Origin: Myxococcales bacterium
Lineage (GTDB): Bacteria; Myxococcota_A; Polyangia; Nannocystales; Nannocystaceae
Direction of reading: 5' to 3'
Assembly (NCBI GenBank): GCA_020633315.1
Contig: JACKDV010000018.1
Coordinates: forward strand, 113,436 to 177,435
DNA length: 64,000 nucleotides
The notes beneath the pieces were generated by a model. It did not search any database. It was not told the origin of the DNA and was given only the letters and a program-made list of their open reading frames with translations. Positions 18,677-30,545 of the stretch are shown piece by piece. How positions within the stretch are numbered: position 1 is the first letter of the stretch; each line of letters opens with the position of its first letter. The translations under genes were made by a program, and so were the position numbers.

Positions 18677-19054
18677 ATGGGACTCGCCATCGGCGTCGGA
18701 ACGCTCGCGGAGCTGGTCCCCCTCGATCCCGAAGGCGCCGAGTGGACACGCGCCTCGCTGACCTCGCTGGCCTCGGTGCTCGAGCGCAACGGCCTACCCG
18801 CGCACGAGGAGCCCGAGAGCTTCCCCACCCCGCTGTTCTCGTTGCGCCACTCGTGCACGAGCTTCCCCTACTCGTTCCTGCACTACCTGCGCCGCGCCTA
18901 CGCATACGTGCACGAGGAGCGGCCGATACGCGACGAGGACGCGCTGCGCCCCGAGGACGAGGGACCGCCGTGGCGCGAGCGGCTGGTGTGGTACGCGCTG
19001 TGGGAGGCGGCGACGACGAGCATCGAGCACCGGACGGTGATCCAGTTCCACTGA
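18677..19054 (+). CDS. Small orphan protein
   Basis: A 125-residue soluble protein of unknown function, beginning MGLAIGVGTLAELVPLDPEG. A conserved-looking core reads SLRHSCTSFPYSFLHYLRRAY, and the end is short (TVIQFH). I have an impression of longer homologues with the same N-terminal plan, so this copy may be C-terminally shortened, but this could not be checked. The ATG at 18677 is preferred over a GTG at 18656. A 21-bp tandem repeat lies just upstream. Confidence 0.6.
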   Translation: MGLAIGVGTLAELVPLDPEGAEWTRASLTSLASVLERNGLPAHEEPESFPTPLFSLRHSCTSFPYSFLHYLRRAYAYVHEERPIRDEDALRPEDEGPPWRERLVWYALWEAATTSIEHRTVIQFH

Positions 19055-19158
19055 GCCGCATCGGGGCTATCCCCGCGACGTATCGCTACGCTCGCGTGCC
19101 CGAGCAAGGTAACGGTCGATGACCATGTCGCCTCCAGCCGATTTCCTGGACCCGGATC

Positions 19159-19554
19159 CTACGGGCTGGTGACCACCAGCGAGGTCGGACGGTGGCTCAG
19201 CGAGATGGCCGTCCAGGCGTTCCAGAAGGTGAGCGCGTCGCGCCCCACGAGCCCGACGCACCCCTTCGTGCCGATGGCCGAGCCACCATCGGGATGGATC
19301 CCGAAGCCATCCCGGTCGGTCTCGAAGTCGGGCGTGATGGGGATGAAGAACTCCGTACCGCCAGCCTTGTAGGAAGCCGGAAGGCCCCGGTCCACGACCT
19401 CGCGGGTCTTGATCGTGTAGGTCCCATCAGGGAGCGACCCGTGTCCGTAGGGCCCACTGACGACAGCGTAGCTCTTGTTGGAGAGGGTAAGGTGCCCGTG
19501 GACCATGCCCCTCTCGTCGGTGGTCTCCTTGGTGAACGTCATCGACTCTGCCAT
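19159..19554 (-). CDS. L,D-transpeptidase-like protein (DUF2778 type)
   Basis: A 131-residue protein of the L,D-transpeptidase/DUF2778 group, which cross-links or edits peptidoglycan through a catalytic cysteine. The N-terminal strands (HGHLTLSNKSYAVVSGPYG, HGSLPDGTYTI) and the active-site block GFGIHPDGGSAIGTKGCVGL (H87, C99) are present. The ATG at 19554 has GGGAG eight bases upstream, which decides among three nearby ATGs. There is no signal peptide, so any peptidoglycan target must be reached through another secretion route or after lysis. DUF2778 proteins include type VI effectors (Tlde1). Whether this is an effector or a phage-derived enzyme is unresolved, and no immunity gene is evident beside it. 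Confidence 0.8.
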   Translation of the reverse strand: MAESMTFTKETTDERGMVHGHLTLSNKSYAVVSGPYGHGSLPDGTYTIKTREVVDRGLPASYKAGGTEFFIPITPDFETDRDGFGIHPDGGSAIGTKGCVGLVGRDALTFWNAWTAISLSHRPTSLVVTSP

Positions 19555-19712
19555 TGACCGGTCTCCCATTCGGCCGAACCGCGACTGGGCAGCCTCGGCT
19601 CGAGTGATACTCGTTGACCATACCGGCAAACTCGAAGGTTGGCAATCCGGGCAAATGGGGTCTATTTACATTGGCCCATTGGTGAAGTCGCCTCCCGAGC
19701 GCCGTCGACGAC

Positions 19713-21101
19713 TCACCCAAGTCCCTCCAGGCGAAACGAGAAATTGCCACCTGGACACCCGACGACAATCTGCCGAAAGTCATCCCACGACGACTGACGA
19801 GGAAGATAGCCGAAGGACTTCAGATCGTAGTAGTCACGGGCCGACATCATCGACCTGGAGATCTCATTCGAGAGCTCGACTGCGGCATCATGAGAGATCG
19901 ATCGACTCGGATGCAGATGCGCAAAACCATCCCGATCGAGCGCAAACCGATCGACGACGCTCGCGCCATGCGACTCGAACTCCGCAAGAAGGGCCGCACT
20001 TGCGCGCCCATAACGGAAGAGAATCGTAGGCCCAACGGACACTCCCTTGATCGCCGATCGATGTTCCTCCAACCACGCTCGCGTCTGCGCGACAGTGTCG
20101 AGGGTCTCCCCGGGATGAACCAGGATGTTCACCTTCACCCACACCCCCTCCCTGCGGCACGCCTCGAGCAAGGACGATGCACGCCGCAGGTAGACATCGG
20201 GGCGCGTCGTCTTCCGCATCCGACGAAGCTGAGCCGGACTCCCGGACTCGAGCCCGAGATCGAGGATCCGGAGCCCAGCGCGAGCAAGTCCTGGGATGAG
20301 GTCCGGCGGCATCGTGTCGACACGTGTCTCGGTCCGCCAGGGCAAGTGGACACCACTTGCCTCGAGCGCCTCTCCCAATTCCCCAACCCAGGCGCTCGTG
20401 GGTCGAAATAACGATGCCTCCAAGTACGGACGGATCGAGGCCGTCCCGTAGACCTCGATCAAACGCGCCATCTCGGCCACGAGACGCCGAGGAGGCTTCA
20501 TCCCTCCGAGCGGCTCCCTCGCCTCCGCACAGAAGGCACACCCCATACCGCACCCACGGGAGACTTCCAGGCTGGGGTTGAAGCACTCCATACCTTCCAG
20601 CAGGCGGTAGTCCAGCTCCGGAATACTGGGCACCCGCCGGCGCGTACGACGCCCCAACGAGTCTCCTCGGGCAATATCGACGATATATCCCTCGGCAACA
20701 CCGCGCGCGAAGACATCGACATCCGGGAGTCGAGAGCGAATCCAAGGCTCGTCGTCTGCAACCACCCACCGGCCTCCCACCACGATGCGTGCGGCGGGAA
20801 CCAAGCGCCGGAGCGCCTCTACTCCACGACGTGCCCATGGCAGCGAGAAGCTGCTCGGAATCGACAGCAGGATCAAGGGCTCTTCCGACAGAGTCACTCG
20901 TTCGACGAGATCTCGAATGAAGTCCTCGGGCGTAACAAAGCCCCCGTGCACCACCACCGGATCGAACCCGTCGGACGCCAAGACACTCGCGAGACCGAGA
21001 AGGCCGAAGTTCAAGTAGAGATGGGAGCGACCGACCGGATTGTCGGCCTTCTTCGGAGCCAACATCCCGGCTGAGATACACAGCACGCGCCCGGACACCA
21101 T
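19713..21101 (-). CDS. B12-binding-domain radical SAM enzyme
   Basis: A 462-residue radical SAM protein. Its N-terminal 150 residues look like a cobalamin-binding-type Rossmann domain (GLLGLASVLASDGFDPVVV, VVGGRWVVADDEPW). The 4Fe-4S motif is SRGCGMGCAFC (C184, C188, C191), followed by TIM-barrel elements such as RILDLGLESGSPAQLRRM and VKVNILVHPGETLDTV. These features resemble enzymes that use cobalamin or share the domain for methylation or peptide and lipid modification. The substrate is unknown. The region is visibly richer in A and T than its surroundings and has no pathway partner beside it, so it was probably acquired. In-frame ATGs at 21131 and 21140 are alternative starts. Confidence 0.88.
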   Translation of the reverse strand: MVSGRVLCISAGMLAPKKADNPVGRSHLYLNFGLLGLASVLASDGFDPVVVHGGFVTPEDFIRDLVERVTLSEEPLILLSIPSSFSLPWARRGVEALRRLVPAARIVVGGRWVVADDEPWIRSRLPDVDVFARGVAEGYIVDIARGDSLGRRTRRRVPSIPELDYRLLEGMECFNPSLEVSRGCGMGCAFCAEAREPLGGMKPPRRLVAEMARLIEVYGTASIRPYLEASLFRPTSAWVGELGEALEASGVHLPWRTETRVDTMPPDLIPGLARAGLRILDLGLESGSPAQLRRMRKTTRPDVYLRRASSLLEACRREGVWVKVNILVHPGETLDTVAQTRAWLEEHRSAIKGVSVGPTILFRYGRASAALLAEFESHGASVVDRFALDRDGFAHLHPSRSISHDAAVELSNEISRSMMSARDYYDLKSFGYLPRQSSWDDFRQIVVGCPGGNFSFRLEGLG

Positions 21102-21283
21102 CGGACGGAAGATACTAGCGCCTCCACACATCGACGACAACGACGAACAGAGCGACGCAAACCCGCGCGTTCTCGCTCACCCGATGTGACTCAGATCGTG
21201 GCATGTTGGTGCCACCCACCCAGCAGATCATGGCTCCGTTCCCCGGTAGCCAGTCCTCGACAAAGGCGAGCACGGCGCCGGCT

Positions 21284-21814
21284 CTATGACCGTGGCCACA
21301 GACGCAGCGCAAGCTTCAGAAGCACCTCGGACCGCTCGCGGATCGCAGCCTCGTCCCACACTTCTCGCTCTGCCAACATCTGGCTGATCGGCAGCAGCGA
21401 GTACGTGAGCAGCTTCTTCCTCTTGACCGTCCATGCGCTGTTGGACGCCGAAGAACTCAAGGACCTAGTGAGGATCGTCCGATTGCCGGAGGTCCGCACT
21501 AACGCGTTGCGACTGCGAGACTCCACTGCAACCGCCGTAACAGGATCGCTCATATCGATCCGCGAGAGCTCCTCGAGCCCCATGCCCTTGCTACCATCGG
21601 CCAATGACCAGTTTGCCACCCATCCTTGCGGCATAATGCGCTCGACGGTGAGCGGACTGTCGATCACGACGTCCTCCATCTTGCCATCAACGCAAACCTC
21701 ACTGAGCAGCTTGAGAATGTGCACGATCTTTGGATTACTGAGAGTTTGGTAGACATGGACGGTACGCCATGCCTCCGAGATGGAGGGCGAGGAGCGTTTG
21801 CAGAGGCGAGACAT
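21284..21814 (-). pseudogene. C-terminal remnant of a GmrSD-type (DUF262/DUF1524) restriction enzyme
   Basis: The frame encodes only the C-terminal DUF1524-like HNH domain of a GmrSD-family type IV restriction protein. It reads LTVERIMPQGW, SGNRTILTRSLSSSASNSAW, then WDEAAIRERSEVLLKLALRL and WPRS. In the family the first motif is normally EHIMPQ, with histidine as the catalytic residue, and the second HTLGNLTL. Both histidines are arginine here. The whole N-terminal DUF262 ParB-like NTPase region is missing. Upstream in-frame codons to 21931 do not look homologous. It is best read as an inactive fragment. Confidence 0.65.
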
Positions 21815-21943
21815 GAGCGGGACAGGTAGTCTACCCGAGTCGAGCATGGTGCGATCGAGCCTCATACGCAGGCTGGCCGCGGGGCGGCACCGGTGACCGT
21901 CGTTCCTCCTCGTCGGACCCCATCGAGCCAACGCGCTCGGAGC

Positions 21944-24763
<2,820 letters not shown>

Positions 24764-25028
24764 GACGAGGAGCCCATCCTAACCCGCGAGCGGACGCAGC
24801 GGCGGAGGCACCGGCGGAGAGTCGGCCGGCGGGGGGAACGGGTCTCCAGCACGCTCGTGGCCTCGCGTGGGCGAAGGCACCGCTCCACGTCGCACCACGC
24901 GTCCCTCCCCGTCGAGGACGCCGGCCCTCACCCCTGCGCCACCAGGGCCGCGAGACATCCCGGTAAGGGGGCGGGCGCCCGGAGCACGACACAGCCGTCG
25001 TTCGTGCCGTGCCCCGGGGCCAGCCGAA

Positions 25029-25544
25029 TCAGAGCACGTCGATGCGGTACTTGCCGTCGAGCAGCAGCTTGGCCCCGCAGATCACGGCGAATGCGGTCTC
25101 CCGCGCGCACCAGTCGGTGAGCTGAGGAGCTCGCGACGCGAAGGTCGAGTGGTTCATGCCCAGCGGCCACGCACCGACGAAGCTGGCGGTCTTGATCGGC
25201 TGCGGCGCGTTGCTGCGGAGGATGTGGTAGTGCTGATCGCCGTCGCGCCACATCAGGCCGAAGGCCAGGCCGTCGACCACGCCGTTCGGCACCACGCCCT
25301 CCACCACGAAGTTGCCCGTGAGCGTGCAGCCCCGGAGGTCGTACTCCTTGGTCATGATGCGATCGAAGGGAGGGACGCCGGGGACGTTGATCCAGCCGAC
25401 GGTCCCCGAGGGGTCCTTGTACTCGAAGCCGAAGGTGGCCTCGCCGCGGCCGTCGTAGAAGAGCACGAGCTGCAGCCGGTTGGCGGGGAGTCGGCTGAAG
25501 CGGTTGGAGCTGAGATCATCGGAGAGGTAGGTCGGTGCGCTCAT
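25029..25544 (-). CDS. Beta-rich protein of unknown function
   Basis: A 171-residue protein starting MSAPTYLSDDLSSNRFSRLP. The ATG at 25544 has a weak GGAA upstream and avoids an Arg-rich leader. It appears beta-rich (LQLVLFYDGRGEATFGFEY, GCTLTGNFVVEGVVPNG, GLAFGLMWRDGDQHYHIL) and has no signal peptide or membrane segment. I do not recognise the family. It lies between a kinase-TPR gene and the CHAT lipoprotein gene on the same strand. Confidence 0.65.
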   Translation of the reverse strand: MSAPTYLSDDLSSNRFSRLPANRLQLVLFYDGRGEATFGFEYKDPSGTVGWINVPGVPPFDRIMTKEYDLRGCTLTGNFVVEGVVPNGVVDGLAFGLMWRDGDQHYHILRSNAPQPIKTASFVGAWPLGMNHSTFASRAPQLTDWCARETAFAVICGAKLLLDGKYRIDVL

Positions 25545-25654
25545 GGTTCGATTCCGTCGAGTCGGTTGGGGTTGGGGGTGGCGCCCTCGTGGCGCCACTC
25601 CTCCATTGCCGAGGGCCCCCTGCGATCCAACGCGGGCGAATCACATCGCGGGGC

Positions 25655-28348
25655 TCAAGGCACCCACGCTCGGATCGAGCGCCACGCCGGCTCGCGCTCG
25701 CGCTCGTCCCGGACCACGGCTCTCGCCCGTCGCTGGGCCTCGGCCACCGCGCGAGAGAGCGCGTGGGCATCGAGGCCATCGAGCACGCCATAGAGGTCGC
25801 GCATCAGGGCGATCGCCTCGTCGTCTCGGACCTCCTCGGTCGTGGCAACGACGATCTCTGCGCCCGCCAGCAAGAAGGCGTGCGCGAGGCTCATGCCTCC
25901 GCTCCGCGACCGAGGATCGACCACCCCGGTCTGGCAGCCGCTGAGGACCACCACGGGAGGCACCCTGGGCAGGGCGAGCACGTCCGCCACGCCGAGCGCC
26001 GCGGTGCCGTCCGCCGCGAGCACCAGCTCGCTGTCCCACCCGCCGAGGCCGTCCGAGCGTGCATGCCCCACGTAGTGCAGCCACGAGGCCCGGGGCAGCT
26101 CGGCCAGCAGCCGGACCGAGAGCGGCCCCCCGTCGACGGCGCTGGCGTCGTCATCCAGCCAGAGCACGGTCGCCCCACGACGACGCAGCCCCGATGCACC
26201 GAGCTCGGCTTCCTCGTGGGCACGCGGCAGATTGCTCGGGGGCTCGAGGACCAGCGCGGGGCCCGTGCCGTCACCCGACTCACGAGCGCGCGGGAGATCG
26301 AGCCCGTAGACCACCACGCGCTCGTCCTGCAGCCGTCGCCCCTCACCCCCCGACGGCAGGGCGTGGAAGGCCACGCCAAAGAGCGGACCCGTGGCCATCA
26401 CCCGCACGCGCGACGCCGCGGTCACGGTCTCCTCGAAGGGGTCCAGGAGGATCGCCCCCAGTCGGTCCGAGTCCCCGGACTCGAGCGCCTCGCTCGGGTC
26501 CGACAGCGCTCGGAGCACGACTTTCCCCTCCCCGTCCGCGGCGAAGCCGATCCAGCCGCGCTCGAGCTCCACATAGTGGAGATCGACGGTCCCCGCGACG
26601 GGGCGGGACAAGGCATCGCAATCGGGGGGCGCAGACCGTCCGCCACCGGGGCCGCGCATGATCGCCTCGAAGCGCTGCTCGTTGGCCTCGCGCTCGCGCT
26701 CGAGCTCTCGCCGGCGCCGGTCGGCCCGTGCGATCGAGGCGATCATGAACGTGCCGTCGTACGCCTCGTCGAGCCGGAGCCGGGTGCCCAGGTACTCATC
26801 GAGTGCGCGGCGCGTGGTCGGATCGGCATCTCGGCGCACTCGCTGATCGAGGGAGCGCAGGGCACGAGTCCGGGCCAGACGGGCCACGCAGAGCGCCGCC
26901 TCGGGCTCGCCCTGGTCGAGCAGCAGCTCCACGCGACGCCGAGCGACGGCATCTCGGCCCACCACGAAGCGCTCGCGATCCCCCATGCCGAGCAGGGGCA
27001 GCTGCTGCTCGAGCACGAGGTCGGCCTCGGCGTACTCGGCCAGGGCCTCGGGGCGCCGCTCGAGCTGCTCGAGCGCCCGGGCGTGCTCCACTCGGGCCGC
27101 CCAGCGCAGGCTGTGGTCGCGGAGTCGGTCGGCATCGGCGATCATCGCCCGCAAGCGACGCCCCGCGGACTCGGGGGTCCCCTCCAGCCGCTCGAGCCGA
27201 GCGAGGAGCAGCCGGTACCACAGCTCGTTGGTCCGGATCAGCCGACGACCTTCCAGGGTCTCCAGCCAGCGGCGGGCCGCGATGGTATCGCCGTGCTCGA
27301 GGGCGTCGTAGGCGAGGTTGAGCCGAACCGTGAACCAGGCGTCCCGTCCTCGGGGCTCGTCACCCAGCAGCTCTCGTGCCTGGTCGAGCAGCGCGCGGGG
27401 CCGGCCGGACGACGACCCCAGCACGAGCAGGGCCCACGCCGCGGAGTCGAGGAAGCTGGCCCGGATCGCGTCGTCGATCTCCTCGGAGCCGGCCAGCGGC
27501 AGCGCATGCTCCAAGGTCTCGAGGGTGCCGGCCCGGTCACCGGCTCGCGCCAGCAGCACCGCGGTCCGACCGAGCACCGCGAGCATCAGCACCGGCTTGA
27601 GCCCGGCCCCCAGGGCGCGTGCCTGATGGAGCGCCCGCCGGTAGGCAACGAGCGCCTCGCCCAGGTCACCGCGGGTCTCGGCCAGCAGCCCCCGGTAGTA
27701 GAGGTGCGTCGCATCCTCGTAGGGCAGCATCGCCCCCGCCTCCTCGAGCCACCGGCGCCCCCGGGACAGATCCCTCTCCCTGATGAGGTGCCACGTCAGG
27801 CTGTGGGCCCACCGAGCCGCCACCGACCAGTGACGCCGCCCTCGGGCCCGCTCGACGATCTCCTGGAGGACCTCGAGCCTCCCGGCGTCGGAGGCCCGCT
27901 TGGCTTCGCGACCGAGCGCATCCGCATCGTCGATCTCGGCCTGCGCGACGGTCCACAGCGCGAGGGAGAAGACGGTGTCGTCCAGGTCGCGACGGCGGAC
28001 CTCCAGCCGAGCCGCCCCCTCCGGGATCGAGAGGGTCCATCGCAGGCCCTGCTCCACCGAGACCCCGGGCCTCGCCACCGGCTCTCCGTCGATGGAGACC
28101 CCGATGGCATCGGGCGAGGGCTCGTCCACCCACAGCGTCAGCCGCCGCTCCTCGGAGCCGAGCCCACAGGCGGGACCGGGCCCGGGCACTGCACATCCGC
28201 TGAAGATCACCGGCAGGGGCCGCGATGATGGGACGACGGGCGTCGACGGGCGCTGGGGCTGGGCCGTCGCCTCGCGCTCGGGGCCGGGCACCTCCCCGCG
28301 CCCACACCCAACGCTCATCAGCCACAAGGCGACCCAGAGCCGTCGCAT
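25655..28348 (-). CDS. TPR-CHAT (caspase-like) lipoprotein
   Basis: An 897-residue protein with a lipoprotein signal (ALWLMSVGC). A 100-residue N-terminal domain precedes about 400 residues of TPR-like helices (YRGLLAETRGDLGEALVAYR, AEYAEADLVLEQQLPLL). The C-terminal CHAT domain has the catalytic histidine at LHYVGHARSDG (H762) and cysteine at VVLSGCQTGV (C805), so it is likely an active caspase-like peptidase. The lipid anchor puts it in the periplasm or on the outer membrane, unlike most cytoplasmic CHAT proteins. It is divergent, with 124 bases between, from a subtilase / sigma factor / membrane-protein operon. The substrate is unknown; proteins of that operon are candidates. Confidence 0.9.
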   Translation of the reverse strand: MRRLWVALWLMSVGCGRGEVPGPEREATAQPQRPSTPVVPSSRPLPVIFSGCAVPGPGPACGLGSEERRLTLWVDEPSPDAIGVSIDGEPVARPGVSVEQGLRWTLSIPEGAARLEVRRRDLDDTVFSLALWTVAQAEIDDADALGREAKRASDAGRLEVLQEIVERARGRRHWSVAARWAHSLTWHLIRERDLSRGRRWLEEAGAMLPYEDATHLYYRGLLAETRGDLGEALVAYRRALHQARALGAGLKPVLMLAVLGRTAVLLARAGDRAGTLETLEHALPLAGSEEIDDAIRASFLDSAAWALLVLGSSSGRPRALLDQARELLGDEPRGRDAWFTVRLNLAYDALEHGDTIAARRWLETLEGRRLIRTNELWYRLLLARLERLEGTPESAGRRLRAMIADADRLRDHSLRWAARVEHARALEQLERRPEALAEYAEADLVLEQQLPLLGMGDRERFVVGRDAVARRRVELLLDQGEPEAALCVARLARTRALRSLDQRVRRDADPTTRRALDEYLGTRLRLDEAYDGTFMIASIARADRRRRELEREREANEQRFEAIMRGPGGGRSAPPDCDALSRPVAGTVDLHYVELERGWIGFAADGEGKVVLRALSDPSEALESGDSDRLGAILLDPFEETVTAASRVRVMATGPLFGVAFHALPSGGEGRRLQDERVVVYGLDLPRARESGDGTGPALVLEPPSNLPRAHEEAELGASGLRRRGATVLWLDDDASAVDGGPLSVRLLAELPRASWLHYVGHARSDGLGGWDSELVLAADGTAALGVADVLALPRVPPVVVLSGCQTGVVDPRSRSGGMSLAHAFLLAGAEIVVATTEEVRDDEAIALMRDLYGVLDGLDAHALSRAVAEAQRRARAVVRDEREREPAWRSIRAWVP

Positions 28349-28472
28349 GCGCGCATTCTACGATGCGACGCCGAGAACGCGGCGGAATGGGGGAGCGGGC
28401 CGGGAACGACCACGATCGACTTTCTTTCGGCCCCCGCGTTGGATGGAGCGCTCGGCATGGGTAGGAACCCAC

Positions 28473-30545
28473 ATGCCGTCCCCCCGCGACTCGTTCATCG
28501 TCACTGCGCTGGCCTTGTCGGCGTGCTCCGCGGACCCCCGCTGCGGGTGTCCGGCCTGCCCGGCCCCAGACCAGACCAGCGCGGGCACCGATTCCGGTCC
28601 GAGCGACGGCACCGGCACGGGCGGTGGCTCCATCGATCCGCCGGAGATCGAGCACGTCGCGAGCCGTCCCTTCCGCTCGTTCGTGGCCAAGATCGCCGAG
28701 GGCGAGACCTGCCCGGCTCCTCCCCCTGGGTGGGAGCTGTCGCCACCGGCCACGGCCTCGTCGTCCTCGCAGCTCACGATGCTGCTGGCGCGATACTGCG
28801 AGTACCGTCTCCCGCCGGGCGCCCATACGCCTGCATCCGTGCCCACCTTGAGCGATCCGGCCGGGGTCGTCGAGCGAGCCGTGGCCGACTACGCCCAGGT
28901 GCTCCCCCAGGCGGAGTACCTGCGAGGCACCAACGAGGCGCGCTTCGCCTCGTTTCGCGAGCAGCTCGGCGCCGCCTTCGGGGACGATGCGCCGCTCATC
29001 GACGGCGATGCTCGACCCCATGTTGCCATCGTCGACACCGCCGCCGAGGCCGACGCGGAGGCGGGCTGGTCCGGCCGCTCCGAGGCCCGGCACGGGCTGA
29101 CCATGGGTGGCATCGTCAGCGCGATCCGCTGTCCCGACGACGAGGCCGGCTGCGACCACGATCGCCTCCACTACACCCGGGCCTTCCCGCCCTCGCTCGG
29201 GGACCGAGGCACCGTGTGGTCGCTCAACCTGGCCGTGCTCCAGGCCGTGGAGCGCTGGCGCGACCTCGGCACCGACGCCCCGCTGGTGCTCAACATGAGC
29301 GTCGGCTGGGAGTGGGGACCCGACGACACCGAGCACCTGTGGAGCAGCCGCAGCCACCTGCTCGAGGGGCGCGAGGGCGATGCCAACCCCGCGCTCACGC
29401 CAGCCGAGGAGGCGCTGTTCCTCACCCTCTCGTGGGCGTCGTGCCAGGGCGTGCTGACGATCGCCGCGTCGGGCAACACCCGCGGTGGCGCCTGTGCGGA
29501 AGTCGGGCCCCTGGCCCCTGCCGCCTGGGAGATGCTGCCGACCACCAGCTTCGGCGAGTGCTCCGCGCTGCTGGACCCCAGCGAGCTCGGAGCAGAGGAC
29601 GCGTTCCACCCCAGCCGCTTGGTCTACGCCGCGGGCGGCGTGGGCTCCGATGGCAAGCCCATCGTCAACGCTCGCCCGCTCAGCGAGCCCAAGCGGGTGC
29701 TCTACGCGTCGATGGTCTCGGTCCCCATGGGAGACGGCGAGTACTCCATCCCGCTGACGGGGACCTCGGTGGCCAGCGCCTCGCTGTCCGGGATCGCAGC
29801 CCAGTACTGGGCCCTGCATCCCGAGGACTCGGCCGCCGAGGTGGTCGACGCCATCACCAGCGCCTGCTCGCCGGTCGACGGCGGCTGTGCGGCATCCGAC
29901 TCGGTCCCGTTGATCCGAGCCGACACGGTCCTCGGGCAGCTCTACACCACCCCGTCGACCACGCTGGTGGCCCCGGCCGACGCTCAGCTCTCGCCCATCG
30001 AGCCTCCGCCGCCGCCGAGCGTCACCCCGCTCGCGTTGCTCCCGCCCTCGCCCATCGTGAGCTACGGCGACCGAGCGTGCACCACCCACTCGTTCTCGGG
30101 GGCGCCGACGGCATTCGAGGATCCGTGGCCCGAGCTCAGCCCGCAGCCCGACTCGCCGATCTGCCCGACCTGCTCGCTGAGCGCCAGCACCGGCACCGGC
30201 GGCGCGCGTCTCGAGCTCGAGGTCGATCCCGAGTACCGGCCGCGGATCCCCGACGCGGTCGCCGTGCTCGAGCTCCACCTCGGCTCGGGCAAGGTCACCC
30301 GGGTCGACCTCGACCTCGCCAACCAGTCCAGCTGCACCCTCTCGCCGGGCACGAGCCAGCACTTGTCGTCGTGCCACGTCCCCCTGAGGTCCTACGACCA
30401 CCCCGATCCCACCGCCGCGAGCGACGAGACCCTCGCCAGCTACGTGGACGAGACCGACCTCCGTGCCGCGACCGTGTCGTTCTACGTGAGCGACGGCGAC
30501 TCCACGCAGCTGGTCGGCAACGAGGTCGACGTCTTCCAGCCGTGA
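28473..30545 (+). CDS. Subtilisin-family (S8) serine protease, secreted
   Basis: A 690-residue protease. The catalytic triad is visible as D188 (HVAIVDTA), H207 (ARHGLTMGG) and S432 (GTSVASASLSG), with the oxyanion-hole region at IAASGNTRGG. The N-terminus (MPSPRDSFIVTALALSACS) is a lipoprotein-type signal, followed by a Cys-rich and Gly/Ser-rich linker. About 200 residues after the catalytic domain form a beta-rich C-terminal domain. The DTA sequence at the aspartate and the HGLT at the histidine are divergent from typical subtilases (DTG, HGT), so activity should be tested. It leads an operon whose next gene is a sigma factor, overlapping by four bases if the GTG start is used. Confidence 0.85.
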   Translation: MPSPRDSFIVTALALSACSADPRCGCPACPAPDQTSAGTDSGPSDGTGTGGGSIDPPEIEHVASRPFRSFVAKIAEGETCPAPPPGWELSPPATASSSSQLTMLLARYCEYRLPPGAHTPASVPTLSDPAGVVERAVADYAQVLPQAEYLRGTNEARFASFREQLGAAFGDDAPLIDGDARPHVAIVDTAAEADAEAGWSGRSEARHGLTMGGIVSAIRCPDDEAGCDHDRLHYTRAFPPSLGDRGTVWSLNLAVLQAVERWRDLGTDAPLVLNMSVGWEWGPDDTEHLWSSRSHLLEGREGDANPALTPAEEALFLTLSWASCQGVLTIAASGNTRGGACAEVGPLAPAAWEMLPTTSFGECSALLDPSELGAEDAFHPSRLVYAAGGVGSDGKPIVNARPLSEPKRVLYASMVSVPMGDGEYSIPLTGTSVASASLSGIAAQYWALHPEDSAAEVVDAITSACSPVDGGCAASDSVPLIRADTVLGQLYTTPSTTLVAPADAQLSPIEPPPPPSVTPLALLPPSPIVSYGDRACTTHSFSGAPTAFEDPWPELSPQPDSPICPTCSLSASTGTGGARLELEVDPEYRPRIPDAVAVLELHLGSGKVTRVDLDLANQSSCTLSPGTSQHLSSCHVPLRSYDHPDPTAASDETLASYVDETDLRAATVSFYVSDGDSTQLVGNEVDVFQP

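Noticed and set aside
21199..21214. Sigma-54-like TGGCAT...TGCC on the plus strand
   Set aside because: GG to GC spacing is one base short and no gene follows on that strand.
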